Below are positions 14,001-28,025 of a stretch of DNA of 64,000 nucleotides, in pieces. Below the pieces are notes generated by a model. That model searched no databases, was not told the origin of the DNA, and was given only the letters and a program-made list of their open reading frames with translations. The position numbers and the translations under genes are program-made. Each line of letters opens with the position of its first letter. Within the stretch, counting starts at the first letter, position 1. Source of the DNA: Phalacrocorax aristotelis (taxonomy: Eukaryota; Chordata; Aves; Suliformes; Phalacrocoracidae); the NCBI RefSeq assembly GCF_949628215.1, contig NC_134311.1, forward strand, positions 17,670,582-17,734,581, given 5' to 3'.

Positions 14001-15149
14001 GTACGCCTAATTATTTGAGTATGTTTTTACCAGACTGACAGTAGCCGCTACAAAGCTCAAGGAGACCCATCAACAGACCAAAAGTTTTATTAGTTGTGGT
14101 AAGAAGCAAAAGAAGTAGATAGAGATGACATGTATTTTAGTCATCAGGACACTGCCGTTCTCTAACCTGAACAATGAATGAAAACATCTGTTCATACCTC
14201 CAGGTACAGTCAAAAGGGAATAATTTTCTAGATTTTTGGCTTTTTGTGGTATATGGTCAAGTGTGATGTCTGAGATTGAACTTGTCAGACCACAGTAAAA
14301 TAATAAAAAATTTTATTCCATGTATGTATTTCACAAACTTTTTTTATTACTTCTTTCCTAGATGCCTTGCTATATCATAAGTCAACTTCATTAAATGGAA
14401 TTATTTCAGGAATTATTTTGGCCTTTTGTTCTTTCAGCTTGCTCACTGAAGCATAAAATGAAGTGGAAACTAGAGATGCAAAATTGCTTCCTAAAACCCC
14501 AATGTTAAACTTGTACAAAAACCTTGAGGGCAGGTTTTGTAAACAGTGGTATTTTGTCAGCCCTGCTGAAAATCTGGTTTGGCTAACAGAAAAAAACGTA
14601 CAAAATAATGGGCCAAATTTTCCAATAAGCTTTGGTTCCTACCAGAGTGGAGCAAGATGGGTCAAATATTAGGAATATAATCTTACCAGGGGGATTATTG
14701 AGAATGATGCTTTTCTGACACAAATATTTTTCATACAGAATAAATAAACATCTCTAAAAACTTAGAACTTTATTTCATTTCCATTATATCTGGGACAGAT
14801 TTATTAATTATCTTGTGTACCATAGTTCAAAGACAGAGGTGAATCAGTTAATGGAATTGATAATGCTTATATAGTGGAAGAAAAAACCCCATGCATGTAA
14901 TTGGAAATAAAGCTTTGTTTGTGGGTTTAATTTCTATGCACATTGTTATATGATCAAAAGGTCTTAGCTAGAGTATGACAGACTTCAACTTACGGAAGAA
15001 TTAGCTTTTCCAGAGACATCTCAGAAATTTGGTGAGTGTGAAACACTTGAAAGAGGTGAGCATAACAAAATTAAGAAATTGTCTTGATATACATTCTCAA
15101 AAGTGTCTCACCTTCCTTTAGACACTGTCCTGGAAAACATAAATCTGTG

Positions 15150-15195
15150 CTTCCATTATTGGAAGCTTCCACTTGCCAGTGGAGTTCACTGGCAA
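15150..15195. repeat. Two adjacent hairpins
   Basis: cttcca...tggaag forms a six-base stem with a four-base loop at 15150-15165. It is followed by a perfect nine-base stem (ttgccagtg / cactggcaa) with a five-base loop at 15173-15195. A competing fold ccact-ttgcc-agtgg overlaps the second stem. The role is unknown. Confidence 0.55.
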
Positions 15196-18100
15196 ATTAG
15201 TGCATGTCAAAATATATATGTGCCTAATTCAGAACAGAGACCTAAAAAGCAAACTCTCTGTGCCAAATATGTTAAAAAATCTACGTTGTTAGAATTCTTA
15301 TTTTTCGCCAATAACAGGTAGCATCAGCATGAAAAAATGGGAGTTAAAATATTTTCAAGAAAGATTATGGAGTTTTGTGCACTCCAACAATATGATTTTA
15401 TATCATTCTTCAGTAGAATTTTTAAATTTCATTTTAAAACACACACAAAAAGCAGTTGTCATAAAGAAAACATTTCACTTCGGTCAAATATAGAATTTGA
15501 GATAACATGGTTGCTTATTCAGAGAGACATTTAATATTATCTGTTCCTTTTAATGCTTTATATTGAAAGAAATTCTTATCTGACATAATTTCAATGGAGA
15601 GGGAATTATAGCTATGCCTGAGATTGGATTCTGGGCTGGCTGCATAAGCACTGTGCAAAATGAGCGTATAATGTACATAACTACTTCATCACCTGCAACT
15701 CCACCAAAATGTGTGACTAGAGCTTGGATATGGTTTATCTTCTGTCTGTGGAAATAAGAATGCTTTGGGGGCACCAATATGATGAATTCTCCTTCCTCTT
15801 GTGACTGCTGTAGTGATAGTCTTAAGACATAGTTTTTAAATTAATTTAAGCTAGGCTGTACTGGAAGCATGCTGCGTCCAGCTTGACTGAGTGAGGTGTA
15901 GGAATGCAGCCAGTTCTTATATTGTTTATTGGCTTAACTTACCGATGGCGTGATCCCTTTCCTTGCAGGATTTTGACAGACACTTCTGCTTCTCCACGGG
16001 CCCCACTAGCACAAATGTAAGGTTTGGGTTAACAAGGCTTCTTAGATGTGATTGTCTCACAATAGCAGCTTTTATCACAGACTTTCATCCTTTTGGGTTG
16101 CATCTGGATCAAATTTAGAAACAGACCATTCTGGGTTTTGCCCTTAAATCTTAGATTTCTGACTGAGAACCTTCATCATGACAAGTGCATTGCAGTTGGA
16201 TTTGAGTTCCCAGCTCCTCTCTAACATAAACATAGAACTTTCCATGCTTTGTCACTGTCATAGTCATTGCTCTAAGTAAAACATGGTTGAGAAAGCACCT
16301 TTCGCCTTTGAGTTTTCCATGCCTGATTCATGTTGGAAATCAGGTGTAGAAACACATAATTTCTAAATGAAACTTTTTGTGCTGAAATTCATGGTGTTTT
16401 TGAGACATTTCCAATGAAGTGCAAACTGGGATATGTTTTCCTTGTCTTTCTCTTTCCTTCTGTTAAAATGCAACCATTAAATCTCTGCCTTTTGTTTACT
16501 GGAAAAGTACCCCAACATGCAAATATAGACACTGACTTCACTGTTCCTGGGACGTATGAAGGTTTACCCCAGACAAGGACCATTGTAGGAAGTATGACAA
16601 AAATCTCCTTGATAAATTCCTTTCAGTAGGTTCTTTGTGATGGAATAGCTGGAAAAAACTTTCTATTTAACATGAAGCTATGCTAAAGCTGCGTGCCCAA
16701 GTCAGTTCTCTTTTCCACTTTTCAGTCCATTTTTCTATTCCTAATGTTGCTTCTTGCTCACTTTATGATCTTGAGGTAATCTCTTCTTCCCTCTTTCTCC
16801 TTCCTTTCTAAGATGCTAAGACTTCCTTTCACATGCTGAGATCTACTGATAGTGTTACCCTGACCAGTGCTTTTAAACTTATTTATGACCAAAATTCTCT
16901 GAACATACAAATCTTCTACAGAAATACAAATAAGAAAAGGTACTGAAACAAACTACCAGCTTGGTCAGCTAACCATAGTATTTGAAGAATCTTATAAAAC
17001 TGTCCAGGCAAAGCTAATTTTATCTGAGTGGCACTATCCCAGGAAAGTGTTTGTCCCAGTTGCATTTCCTGTGAAAGATAAGATTAATTTAAATCTTTGT
17101 TCCCTTTACACTGACACTAAATATAGAAATACTTTATGGGAATAATATAAGGTATGAACTAAATTTTTACAGGAATAAAAGTTGTATCTCGTTCAATCTG
17201 CATTGACCAAAATTAAGAAAAATAACCTTCAATGAAATTGTTTTTTTTTTTGGTATCAAAGTTTTTCTGTATCAAGTTAAAGTTATGATACACTGGAAAC
17301 TTATTTTGGACTTGATTAAAATATTCTCCTGTAACTTGTAAATCTACATTTGTCAACATCACAAAATCAATACACATTTCAACACATCTAGTAGTATATG
17401 GCCACTAGGGTCCTCAGGTTAAAATGACATCAGTAGTAGAGTTCAGGGTTGGCAGATTTCCTTTCTATACTAAATGGCACTAAAATTTTCATTCACATGC
17501 ATAAGCGCTAGAAATTGTCAGAGTTTGCTCAAAAAATTAAGTGAGGAACGTGTATCAGTACTTTACAGAGTATGGTAATGTCTCTGAGCTAATGAAAGGC
17601 ATTTGAGTAACCACTCAATTTTTGACAGACAATAGAAAAATATACAACTCCTGACAATGTCATAGAACAAAAACCTGTACTTTATATCAGAAAGTGCATC
17701 AGGTTAATTTCAGAGGTCCATTTTTATCTTTGCAGCAAATAGCTTTTAAGTCTATATCAGGCATTAATAAATTTATTGTAATTGAGTCAGTGCTAAACCA
17801 TAGATCAGCTGAGCAGCTTTGACACTGACTGGTAGCAGGGAGAAAAAGAACAGGATGACAGTTGATGATACAGTACACCCTGTAACTTCAGCGAGTAGCA
17901 TAGCAGCTTGAGAAACGCTGGAGACAAATCCCCTTGTTGACTTCATAGGACTGGAAATGTATTTAGTCTACAACACAGCTTTTATGCCCAGCTTGCAGAA
18001 TTGCAGAATTTTTCAATTTGGTGTTGCTCCAGGTTAAAAAACATACCAGCTGAAAAATGTGAATTGGAATCATTTGCCATCAGTTCTTTATATAATGACT

Positions 18101-20164
18101 GATTTCCCACTCTGTATTCAGCAAGCTGCAGGCAACGGGTTTGAACTGAATCCAGGTGGAAGTAGGCCAGACACGTTAAATTTAAGACCTCTATTTCACA
18201 ACTCCCTACAGAAATTGTGCAAATAATGTAGTTGAAGTGCTTTCTACATACTGTGTAACCCAGCTCTTTTGGCATTCTCATTAATTCCTTGCCCTTTTCC
18301 GCAGTATGCACTTTTAAGAAGTATACTAAGAGGAGGAAGGAATCATAATAGGATCTGTCAGACATTAGATGTAAAATGTTCTTGTATTGTTTTTAAATTT
18401 AGATATAAACAGCAGGAAAAAGACAAAAATTCATATACTGATGTGGTAAGTAGTCAGGCTTTTCAACTTAATTGTTATTTCCACACCTATTGTCTGATTA
18501 GTGCTGCCAGTAATGAAAATGTATAGAGTAATTCCCAGAGTTTTGGTATGCTCTCCGGTTTATCTTAAAGTCCAGACTTAATACATATACTTCTCTCCTT
18601 TATGCCTCTTTCTGAGTATTGTGCAGTGGTAAAGGACTGACTTTTTAAAAACATAAATAATGAGATGATTTTCATCCAACTATTTAGGCTCTTGTAGTAC
18701 ACTTCACTGCAGTGGAGGCTTCCAATGAGAAAAGTAATGCCAAGACTGGCACACTGAATTTTCTGCATGCCAACAGAAACCTCATCCCTGCCAGATGGAA
18801 CTAACGTGTTAAATAGATCATTTTATTTCAAATGGAAACATTTTAATGACCGTTTCTGTGCTGTCTTCCTGTTTAGATTTTATTAAAAATTTGCACTCAA
18901 ATGGCCGAGAGTGTAGAAGATCTTGCTAATGAATGCTAACATTATCATTTGGAAGCCAAGTTAAACATGTAACAAAAAAATACAAGCCCAGCTAGAGAAA
19001 ACTGAGAGTATACTGAATCCTTAGGAGAACTCTTAGGTGGAGTTAGTGATTCTGTAAGATAAAAAAAGGCTTTGGACCAAGATTCAGTACAAGGTCAATA
19101 CATGAAATAGAAATGGGCCAGTACCAAAATCTTGGTATCTGAAAATGCTACAGACTTTGAAATTAATTGTATTGATTTGTTCTAGCTGAGTAGCCATCCG
19201 TTTGCATGTTTGACAGCTGTCTATTAAGAACAGGAGTGTGTTTGATACGGTATAAGGAGAGACTTGAATTCCCTGTGTCTTAAACAGAGGAAGATCTAGC
19301 ATATCCACCTGGTGTGAGCACCTAAGTGGAGGCACAGCTTTGTGATTGTGATAAGTCATTGTAGATTCTTGTTCACTTTGGATTTAAGGTTCCTTGTTCC
19401 TCCCTGTTACAGGATTACACAATACCAAATAGACAACATTCTCATTTCTTTTGTTTAGCTATCATTCTTAATATACAAATTTACAGTATGGAAAAAAGTA
19501 CTTTAAATAATTATGTGAGTACAAGAAAAAAGATGCAGCATTTCTGACCATTTATTTAATTGTTTCTTTGACCATGTGTTTTTGTGTTTTATGACTGAGG
19601 AAAAATATTTAGGAAAAGCAAAGACTGTAACACTTAAAAGACTGCAATATAAATTAATGTGAAATATGAATGTATGCTCATAAATTGAAAACTGGAAATA
19701 ATTCTATTTGATCTGACACTAGTGTTCAGTGGAACTGTTTAATATTTGCATGCAATCAGTAGAGAGGTAGTACAAAGATATATAAAATTGTACCCTGAAT
19801 GTGTTCAAGTAAATTAGGACTACTCAGATATTGCCTCAATACAAAAGACTACTTTCCATACATAAGTTAGTTGTTGCAAGTGGCTTGTCAAATTTCTGCC
19901 ACATTAATGTTAGCTCCATTTAATAACCAGAAAGGTAATGCAAAGCATACACAAGAAATGCTGAATCTTTTCTCTGTATGCCTTCATTTTCTGCATTTGA
20001 CTCATATGAAGGTTACTTTGCTTTCCCCAGCAGCCTCAGGAGCTGGTGGTTGTGTAATCTGGTCAGTGAGCTGTGAATAAGTCAGAAGAAGAACAGTATG
20101 ATGGCAGAAATAGAAACCTGGGCACTGAGGCAGAGATATTCACATATTCTGATGCTTTTATTTA

Positions 20165-20245
20165 TTTGTTGTTTGGTTTGGGTTTTTTGGGTTTTTTTTT
20201 TTGAGGGGGGTGGTTTGTTTGTTTCTTTGTTGTTTTTTTTTAACA
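20165..20245. repeat. T/G-rich low-complexity tract
   Basis: Runs of T broken by G and GT (tttgttgtttggtttggg and similar), with a six-G run in the middle. Simple sequence with no coding potential. Confidence 0.8.
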
Positions 20246-22149
20246 GACCATATTACATAGCAGTTAAAAGATATTGAACCTTTTTTGGGTTAGTCCCTTT
20301 ATATAAAAATAAAGTGTTAATGAGACATGTCCCTGTGTAAAAATCCTTTATTTCCTTCAATTTCCTTACTGTAGTTCTTCTTTCCCACTTGTTCATGTCC
20401 AAGTATTTATTTTTTGTTGAGTTCCTTAGATTATTTATTATTTCTATTACTTTTGCTCTTATTCAAAGATATTTTCTATTTAAATTATATAAATTCTAAG
20501 GTATCCAAGTTTGCAGTTCCTGTGTCTTTTATTTTTATTGTTCCTTCCCCAGTCTGTACATTTCCGGCCCATCTCAGAGGGGTGCCTGCTGTTCTGTTAA
20601 ATAATGTCAGCTCAGAAACTCATGTTCCTTGCTCCACAGTTACTTGTCTGGAAAACAGCAAAATCAGTGCTGCAGGTGTAAGCTGGCACCCTGCCCACTC
20701 CAGTCCTGATAGCTTCATAAATCTTGACCCTGCCATAGCCCTACAATTACATTTCTTGACATAAAGCCAAGCAGTGTTATTCACCCAGTGCCCTAATTTA
20801 CATTTCCCAAGACAAAAGAACATACAGATAGTGTTTCAGAGCTCTCTTTGCTTTTACATTTGTCTAAAGGTTAGTTTCAGGTCAAGTACAAGAAACCTGG
20901 CAAAGGAGATGGTGGTGATTAAACTTTAAAATGAATTAAAACTAAATAAAGATTAAGGAAAATGCGAAGCTTAAGCTCTCATTGTTCTCATGCCAGCTGA
21001 AACTATAGATCAATGTATGTATGTTCTAGTATCAGAAATGAGCAGCTGCTATTTCTTTTGTAGAACCAAAAATGACTACTATGTTCCTTCTGCCATGTCT
21101 AAAGAGACAAACTTTCCCTGCATATAAGTCCTTGGTGCCAATTTTGTGGTGGTTAGAAACACCTCAAGTAAAGAAAGATCCAACTTGAAATGCTCTGAGA
21201 AAAGTACACTGCCCTGTGCCTCCAGATACTATAACAGGGCTGGGATTTACATCACCTAACTTTACACATCTGCACTGCATATATGTGCTTTTGCACTGCT
21301 GCTCCAGCCATCTTCATAACCAATAGGAGGAAATAAGCACTAAGCCATGACTCACATCTGCTGTAGATGTCTATTTAGGATGAGACGAGTTGTGCCAAGA
21401 AGTATTTGCTCTTTTAGATTCCATACTAGGGGAAGTCCAGGCAAATACTGCAGACGGAGATGACTACATTGGAGATGTCTAATGTCAGGTGATCTGAATG
21501 CCACCCTATTCTACTTTTGCCAAATGTGATAAGGTTTCCAGTGAGAAAGCTCAGTGCTGTAAGAAAGACCTTAGAGGTATTAAAAATAGTGGTTTTTACT
21601 TAGAAAGGTTTATGGTCATTATTGTCAAGTTGTATGTTAGAACTAGTATTTCATAGGTTTGTGTTACCACAGCTTCTGGAGGTCTACACATGAGCTGAGA
21701 TTTCCCTCTGCGGAACCTTCCATAAAGATGCAAAGCAGAAATCTGGTGGCTGGCCAGTTTGCCATCTGGTCTACATGGGAGATAGGGAGCAAAAGGCAAC
21801 AAGGAAGCGACACAGTTAAAAATAGCCGCTAATGGATTGGATGCACCAATGCGCTAAGTGTTATCCAGCTTCTGCTAGAGAAAGGACACGCATAGAAATT
21901 GTTTGAATGATTACAAGGTAGCTCTGTGGGTTTTACCAGGAACTTTTCCCAAGCGTAAAGAGGATCCTGGGTGTAAGGCTGAAGCTGCTTCTTTGAAAAT
22001 TCAGCAGATTAATTATAAAGGAAGTAATCATGAGCTGGAGGTGGGGTTCAACTTCCCGAAGCTGAATGAGATATAATAGTTAAATAGGGCAAGGGAAAGC
22101 TGCGAACAGCTACAAAAAGTAATTTACATGGTGGTAGAGGTAGGAGAGG

Positions 22150-22800
22150 CTATGCTGTAAGGTGAAGAATTGCTTGTTTCACTCAGTGAGCCAAAGAAAT
22201 CATCTCTGCAAGCAGCATTATTTAAAAAACGCCAACACATTGAGATTCCTTTTGTCAATTCCAAACAAAAGAAAGTTGCAATAATGAAGACATTAGATGA
22301 TCTTCTGGACAAAAATTTTAGTTGTGTGACTGTGTGGAAGGACACATTTGAGGGTGCTGTGCAGCAGGAGTTTGAAAAATCCTAGGCATATTCTTGACAT
22401 TTGAAAACAAGGAGCAATCCAAGTTAAAGATGACATCTTTGTGATATGAATACATATGATACCATTGTCCACAGTAATTGAGTAAGAAAGTAGCAGAAAT
22501 GCCTCAGGAAGAAGATGTAACCATTTTGAGCTTAATTTGACATTATCCACAGGAGGTCAAAAATACATGCTGACAGTTTAGTTTGGAAGAGAGTTAGGTC
22601 TGGAATAAAAGGGTAGATTTGTGACTCTGCAACCCTGAGATAGTAGATGAACTTCCGAATAATATGGTGGCTGTGAGAGTCAGAGAGATAGAAGAGCAGA
22701 GCTTTGGGGAACCCCAAGATGAAATTACTGTGGGCGACTAGAAGGACCCTTGAAAGACCAATACTGAATGAATGGAGGGAGAACTCAGGGCTTGCCCAAG
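22150..22800 (-). mobile_element. Ancient LINE reverse-transcriptase relic, L2-like
   Basis: Read on the minus strand from about 22790 down, the translation in shifting frames resembles an L2-type reverse transcriptase: FSIGLSR...ILGFPKALLFYLSD in the place of the conserved GVPQGS/LLF block, then ESQIYPFIPDLTLF and LSACIFDLLWIMSN, and further on FNLDCSLF and NMPRIFQ. Order and spacing fit the fingers/palm-to-thumb part of L2. The catalytic YADD core is eroded and there are stops and frame changes, so this is a very old dead copy. Edges are approximate. L2 rather than another CR1-clade element is my reading by eye and needs a profile search. Confidence 0.5.
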
Positions 22801-25800
22801 AGAAAAAAGGTCATGTCTGCAACCCATCTATGACTTCTCTGTGCCAGAAAAAAATTGAAAAATGGAAAATAAACACATTGGACATATTTTGAAAATAACC
22901 TACACCACAAGACTTCTTATTGGGCTCACAGTATCTGCTGTAGATAAAAACAAGTTTCAGGGCCTGAAAATTTACAAAATGGAATGACAAGTCTTGAAAT
23001 GTTCTTAATGGCATGAAGAAGGGCCTGTTAGCAAAGGGAGTGCTCATAACTCTTTGCAACATGGGGGACCGGGCTTGATGATCCTTAATCCAGGTCTTTT
23101 CAGGCCCTATATGAAGTATCAACATGTGGGAGAGGGGGTTATTGCTTAGTCTTACTGTCACTTTAGACAGAGAGCTACTTAAAGGGGAAAATTTGTATTT
23201 TCTATAGAATTGATCGTGGTTTTTATTCTTTAGCTGTTGTTTATCTATTGATGAAGATTGAATTTGAAATGTATCCCGTCTCTGACTGGAGTGAATGTGG
23301 ACAGGACAAGAGACATCCAGGGTTAAAATCAGATAAATGTCTATTTGAGTGAGTATCCTCAAGTGTTTGGAATGCAGAGGATACCATGAGAAACAAATAA
23401 AGCCATTACATTCATTGTTAACAGAATTAGGCACCACAGATGTTTCTGTAATGCACAGATTGCTGCCATCTCAAAGAATCTTTTCAGCTGTCCTTGCAAT
23501 TTTAAGAGTAAAATATTCTATTAAAGGAACAAGCGAAAATAAATGAAACATATCATTACTTTTACAATGGACAAATTGCTGATTTGTCAAACCACAGAGA
23601 CAGGAACTCTAAGTTATAATTCTTTTTCCCATTTAAGAATGTGTTTAAAGAAATAATTAGAAAAATACAAGCCATCACCCTCTCTCAATGCCTTCCTGAA
23701 GCTGCCTTTACAGACACATTTTGCTACTTTTTTGTTATTTTTATAATCTCCCTGTACTTTATCACAGGGATCATTTGCAGTTGAAAAAGAACATTTAGGG
23801 CTTTTAGTTTAACAGTTCTCTTGAAAAGTGAGGACATAGTAGACTTGTACAAATTCCCTGCAGCTTGGACATGCCAGACTTTTACAGCTGTATTCTTCTT
23901 TATCAACCTATCAAACCCTTCAGTGCTAACCTTCAGCAAAGCTGTGAATTATTTATCCCTTTGGATTTGGACATTTTTACAAATGTCAATGTAGCTGCAG
24001 TGTGCAATGAAGCCAATCATTTAGCTGCCCCCTCCATTATGTGAAATAATAGTGCATCTTTTGTGTGGACACTATTGATACAGAAGTGAATGAGCCATGA
24101 AATCAAGGTGTGAATCGCTGTAGGACCGTCTGCCTCCCTTGCCCCTTCCGTTTTTAGAAATTTTCTTGGAAACAGATTATCAGTTAAAACATTTATAATG
24201 CTTGCACAATCTCACAACTTGTTTCTGGGTATTTTATTACCCCGTAGTTATGAGAGATCGAACTTATGTCTATCTTAGACATTATAGAAGGCAACCTTGA
24301 CCCAAACTGAAGTGTGATAAATGACACTTCTAAACTCATTTTACACACGCTTTCACTCTCTGTCATTTTGAATTGTTTAACAAAAGGAATAAGTGAGTTT
24401 CGTAACTTAAAATTCTATATTGTAACCATTGCCTTTGAAGGAAACTAGAAAAAAAAGAAAGACATTTTCTTCTGTTTTTCCCTCAGAAGTCTCATATCTT
24501 GTTTTCTTTTAGTGACAGATGAGTTTTAGGTTTCCATCGCTAGGCTGTGTTTTTGCATAGGGGGCAGGAGGGATTAGTAGCCTACAGTGGGTGAAGAGTA
24601 CTTTGAAAACACAGGAAAAAGAAGTATATTGTGATGAGAATTCTAGAGTAGTGTTGAATAGAAAACGTCTGGTAAATTTTTTTCTTCCTCTTCTAAGACA
24701 AGTGCAAATGTAGACCTTATTTTTCAAAATATCCTGCATTTCCTGCTATCGGCACATAAAACCCCCTGCATTTCTCTTACTAACTAGTCAGTCCTTGCAT
24801 TTTCATGGATTTTAGTCACTGGCTAATACTAGAAAATGGACCAGGCTATCATTTTCTTAGATTTTGTGGGTTTCAGTACGTATTGTAGAGCTGTCCCCTA
24901 CTTCTCCCACTACAATACAAAAAGCATTCCAGAAGTAGCATTTGAGCTGGAAAAACCTGACTCTCAAGCTGTGTGACCATAGTGCTTCCAGTTGTCCTGA
25001 GCCAACACTGGTTCATTCTGGGTCTGTCTGTTGAGTTGTGCAGTGTAACTTGCCACAGGATGGGTGAGGAGTATGTGCACCTGACTCAAGGCAGGGTGAT
25101 CTGCTCATGTTCCCCCAGCCCAACAGTGGCAAGATTGTAGAGGCTTCACTGTTAACATTTCCTTTTGTCATGAAGTGGTTTTCGTTGAACTGATGGTAAC
25201 TCAGTCTTTCTGGGTGTCTGTTAAAGGAAGGGAGTGTTGTTCTTGAACGCCATTTCAGAAAATGGCTGGTGAAGTATATGCCAGAAGCAACAGGATCTAT
25301 AACTCTGATTAAAGAGGTCAGAGTCTTATCCCTCAGCTTAGCACATATATCGCTTTTAGGTCGGTTGTGCCAAGCCAAAGGAGTATAGTTTCTGGTTGGC
25401 TCACTTTTGGTTGCTATGCTCTTCTGTTGCAGGGATTATTGAAAAACTCCTTTCTGACCTTATTGAATAAATTAGGTTGTTATTTCCATTTTCAGTTCTA
25501 TCTGTAACTACTAACTGCCTACAAAATCTGTATATAAATCATCCTTCTGTTGCTGCTGTGTTCAAGTTAAGGTGGAGGTTGCAGTTTGGCCATTGGAGTT
25601 CTTGGGATGAAGTGCCATAAAAGACCTTGTACAAGCCATAAGAATCAATGTCTACCAAAGAGAAGAAAACTTGCAATGTCCCAGGTTATCCACCTCACCT
25701 TCTTAAAAATTCTTCCTCTCTCCTCTTGGATTTCATTGGCAGATATATATTAAATAAGGACCTTTGTAATGTCATTCGGTAAACATTTCTTCTGGCAGCT

Positions 25801-28015
25801 GTTAGTTGTCCTGAGACAGCTCCACATTCCTGTGCTTGGTAACCTGGATTGGAGAGCTGACCTGAGTTTAAAATAACTTTGCAAAAAGTCATCTAGACCA
25901 GTTCTCCAGTCTGTTCTCCAATGTGACCCCCCTGCATTTTGCCTGAATGACTGGCTTTGCCACTGAAAGCAGTATTCATTAAATTACGTGCTCAACACTA
26001 TTAAGTGTCAACACTTATAGGACCCCATTTCCAGAATGGGACAGAATTTAATGTACCAAGATCTAGATTAATTTACATGGAACCCTTTTTTTTTACACTT
26101 AGCTAGTGAATCATTACCCTTCTTCTCTTCTCACCCATTTCTTTGGCCAAAAGCTACACAGTGCAAAGACGCAAGTACCTAAATCTATAATGCACAATAG
26201 CTGGATGAATGTTTTAAGGCCTCCATTGTTTTTACTACTTTGTAGCATTTGCATTGTTTTTGTACTGTTGGAAAGATACAGGGTGTTGTTTAACCATTAT
26301 TTGTTTTGTTTTAAAGATCTCATCTGTTCTTTCCTTACTTACTGTGAAATATGACTAATTTTAAAAAAAATACCTGTTGTAGGCCTTGAAGTATGTAGTT
26401 ATTTGGCCCATTTTTTCCAAGCTATCAGCAACACTTTTGCTCGTAGGTCCTTTGAAGTGAATAAGAAAGTTACCATTGATTTGACTAGGAGCTAGGCTTT
26501 CAGTCATTCCCCAAATGCAGAGAACTGCCAGAAAGATTTACAGATTTGCTACTAACTCCCTTGAGTATAGAGCTGTTTCAATTGAAGAAATCTACAGTGA
26601 TTCAACACGTCTCTGTTTATGCTCAACAGCACTTGTGCTCAGTGCAGGAAGAATTACATAGATTTCACCACAGGAAGAGAATAGATAATTCCTACCATTA
26701 GCATTATGATGAAAAGTTGCCCTACTGTGTTTGATCTCAGTATTTTCCTATGGGCTTTTGCAGTTTTTTCACTGTCATAGTTCCCACTTATAAGATAGGT
26801 TCTTTCTTTATGACATAAACTTTTTTCATAAGTCTAGTCACTTCTCTTTCTTTATAGTCCCCCCAAAGTATTCAATTTTTTGCCAAGTTTTTATTAAAAA
26901 TAATCCTCTTTAACCTTCTTGCCTGTGTAAATCCTGTATGTGCTTTTCTTAGAACAAAAGTCTTTTAAGTATAGTAATACATCAGCAAACTGTAAAGTAT
27001 TTGACCTATCATGGTGAAATGGTGCTTGAAAACATCTTCAAATGCACCAAACAAGAAAAACCTATGTAACAAAAAAGGCCATAAACCTTTGAACTGTAGG
27101 CTTTCTTTTGGAAACTTCTGTCTCTGAACATGAAAGAGGAGGTGAGATGTGTAACTAATGGAACATTGATTCCCAAAAATCGTACTGAAGACTTATCCCT
27201 TCATACAGAAAATAAGAACAGAGTTTAATGGATGTGCTCTTGGAAAGGCTAATCCATGTACATAAATAATACTTCACAGTTTTAAGTATAAACCACATAG
27301 TAAGCACATAGATTGTGGCTACATTAAATACTGTATGTCCAATACATTTGTTATGAGGAAACGGGTATTAGAATTTCTTCTTCTGTGGGAAATGTTATAC
27401 AGCCCTAAGAGAAAGATAGTATTTTCCTCTATCAACAACTAAGACTATTTTGAAAATATCAATAATTACCCCAAACATTTACTTAGACATATTTTAAGTA
27501 TGACCATGTAGCATCCATCAGTACATCTTACAAACAAGATGATAAAAAAGTGGATAGTTTTAATTGGAGTCCTTTCCGTGATTAATTGCATTACAAACTC
27601 AGTTTTTAAGTTCATCTGCTTGGCCAACAGAAGCAACAGGTTTTTCTCTAGCTATGGCAGATGCAGACTTTTCCATTATAATTGCCCATAGATTTTGCAG
27701 TTCTAATTAAACCACAGCAAAGTTTTCTTCCCTGTTTATAGCACCCTGACACACTCAGCTTGTCTAAGGCTACTAGAAGTCTCAGGCCACTAGGTCTCTT
27801 GAGACAGGGGCAGTCTGTGGTGCCAGGCTGTTGCTATGGGGTTTGGACCTTGCTAAAAAGGGAGTGGTGAAGTTCTGCAGCTCTTCTGCAAAATGTGCCA
27901 AATACAGTCCATCGATCATTTAATCACTGCCAGGACTAACCATGCTCATGAGGCAGGGAGAGAGTTGCACTGCGATGTACCAATGAAGTACAGAACCTGG
28001 GAAGAGGACGGGGTA
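22801..28015. other. Non-coding host DNA
   Basis: AT-rich sequence. A 208-codon minus-strand frame at 22811-23437 abuts the LINE relic but resembles nothing known and is probably chance. No LTR matching the one at 33894-34504 is present in this stretch, including immediately below the polypurine tract at 28016-28025. Confidence 0.55.
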
Positions 28016-28025
28016 TCCACCCCTT
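28016..28025 (-). promoter_or_regulatory. Polypurine tract candidate
   Basis: The minus strand reads aaggggtgga, the kind of purine tract that primes plus-strand DNA synthesis and normally touches the 3' LTR. Here the next bases (tacccc...) are not the LTR start (tgtcatgg), so the element ends at the tract. Confidence 0.6.

Larger units (their letters stand above)
8387..22149. other. Non-coding host DNA
   Basis: Long AT-rich stretch with scattered A-, T- and dinucleotide-rich tracts, some listed separately. No exon, RNA gene or repeat family was recognised. Open frames such as the 127-codon minus-strand one at 17982-18365 look like chance. Confidence 0.55.

Noticed and set aside
17982..18365. 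127-codon minus-strand frame
   Set aside because: No recognisable domain, and no splice or promoter context. Likely chance.
22811..23437. 208-codon open frame on the minus strand
   Set aside because: Composition is that of translated AT-rich DNA, no domain is recognisable, and it lies beside a decayed LINE. Length alone is not enough.
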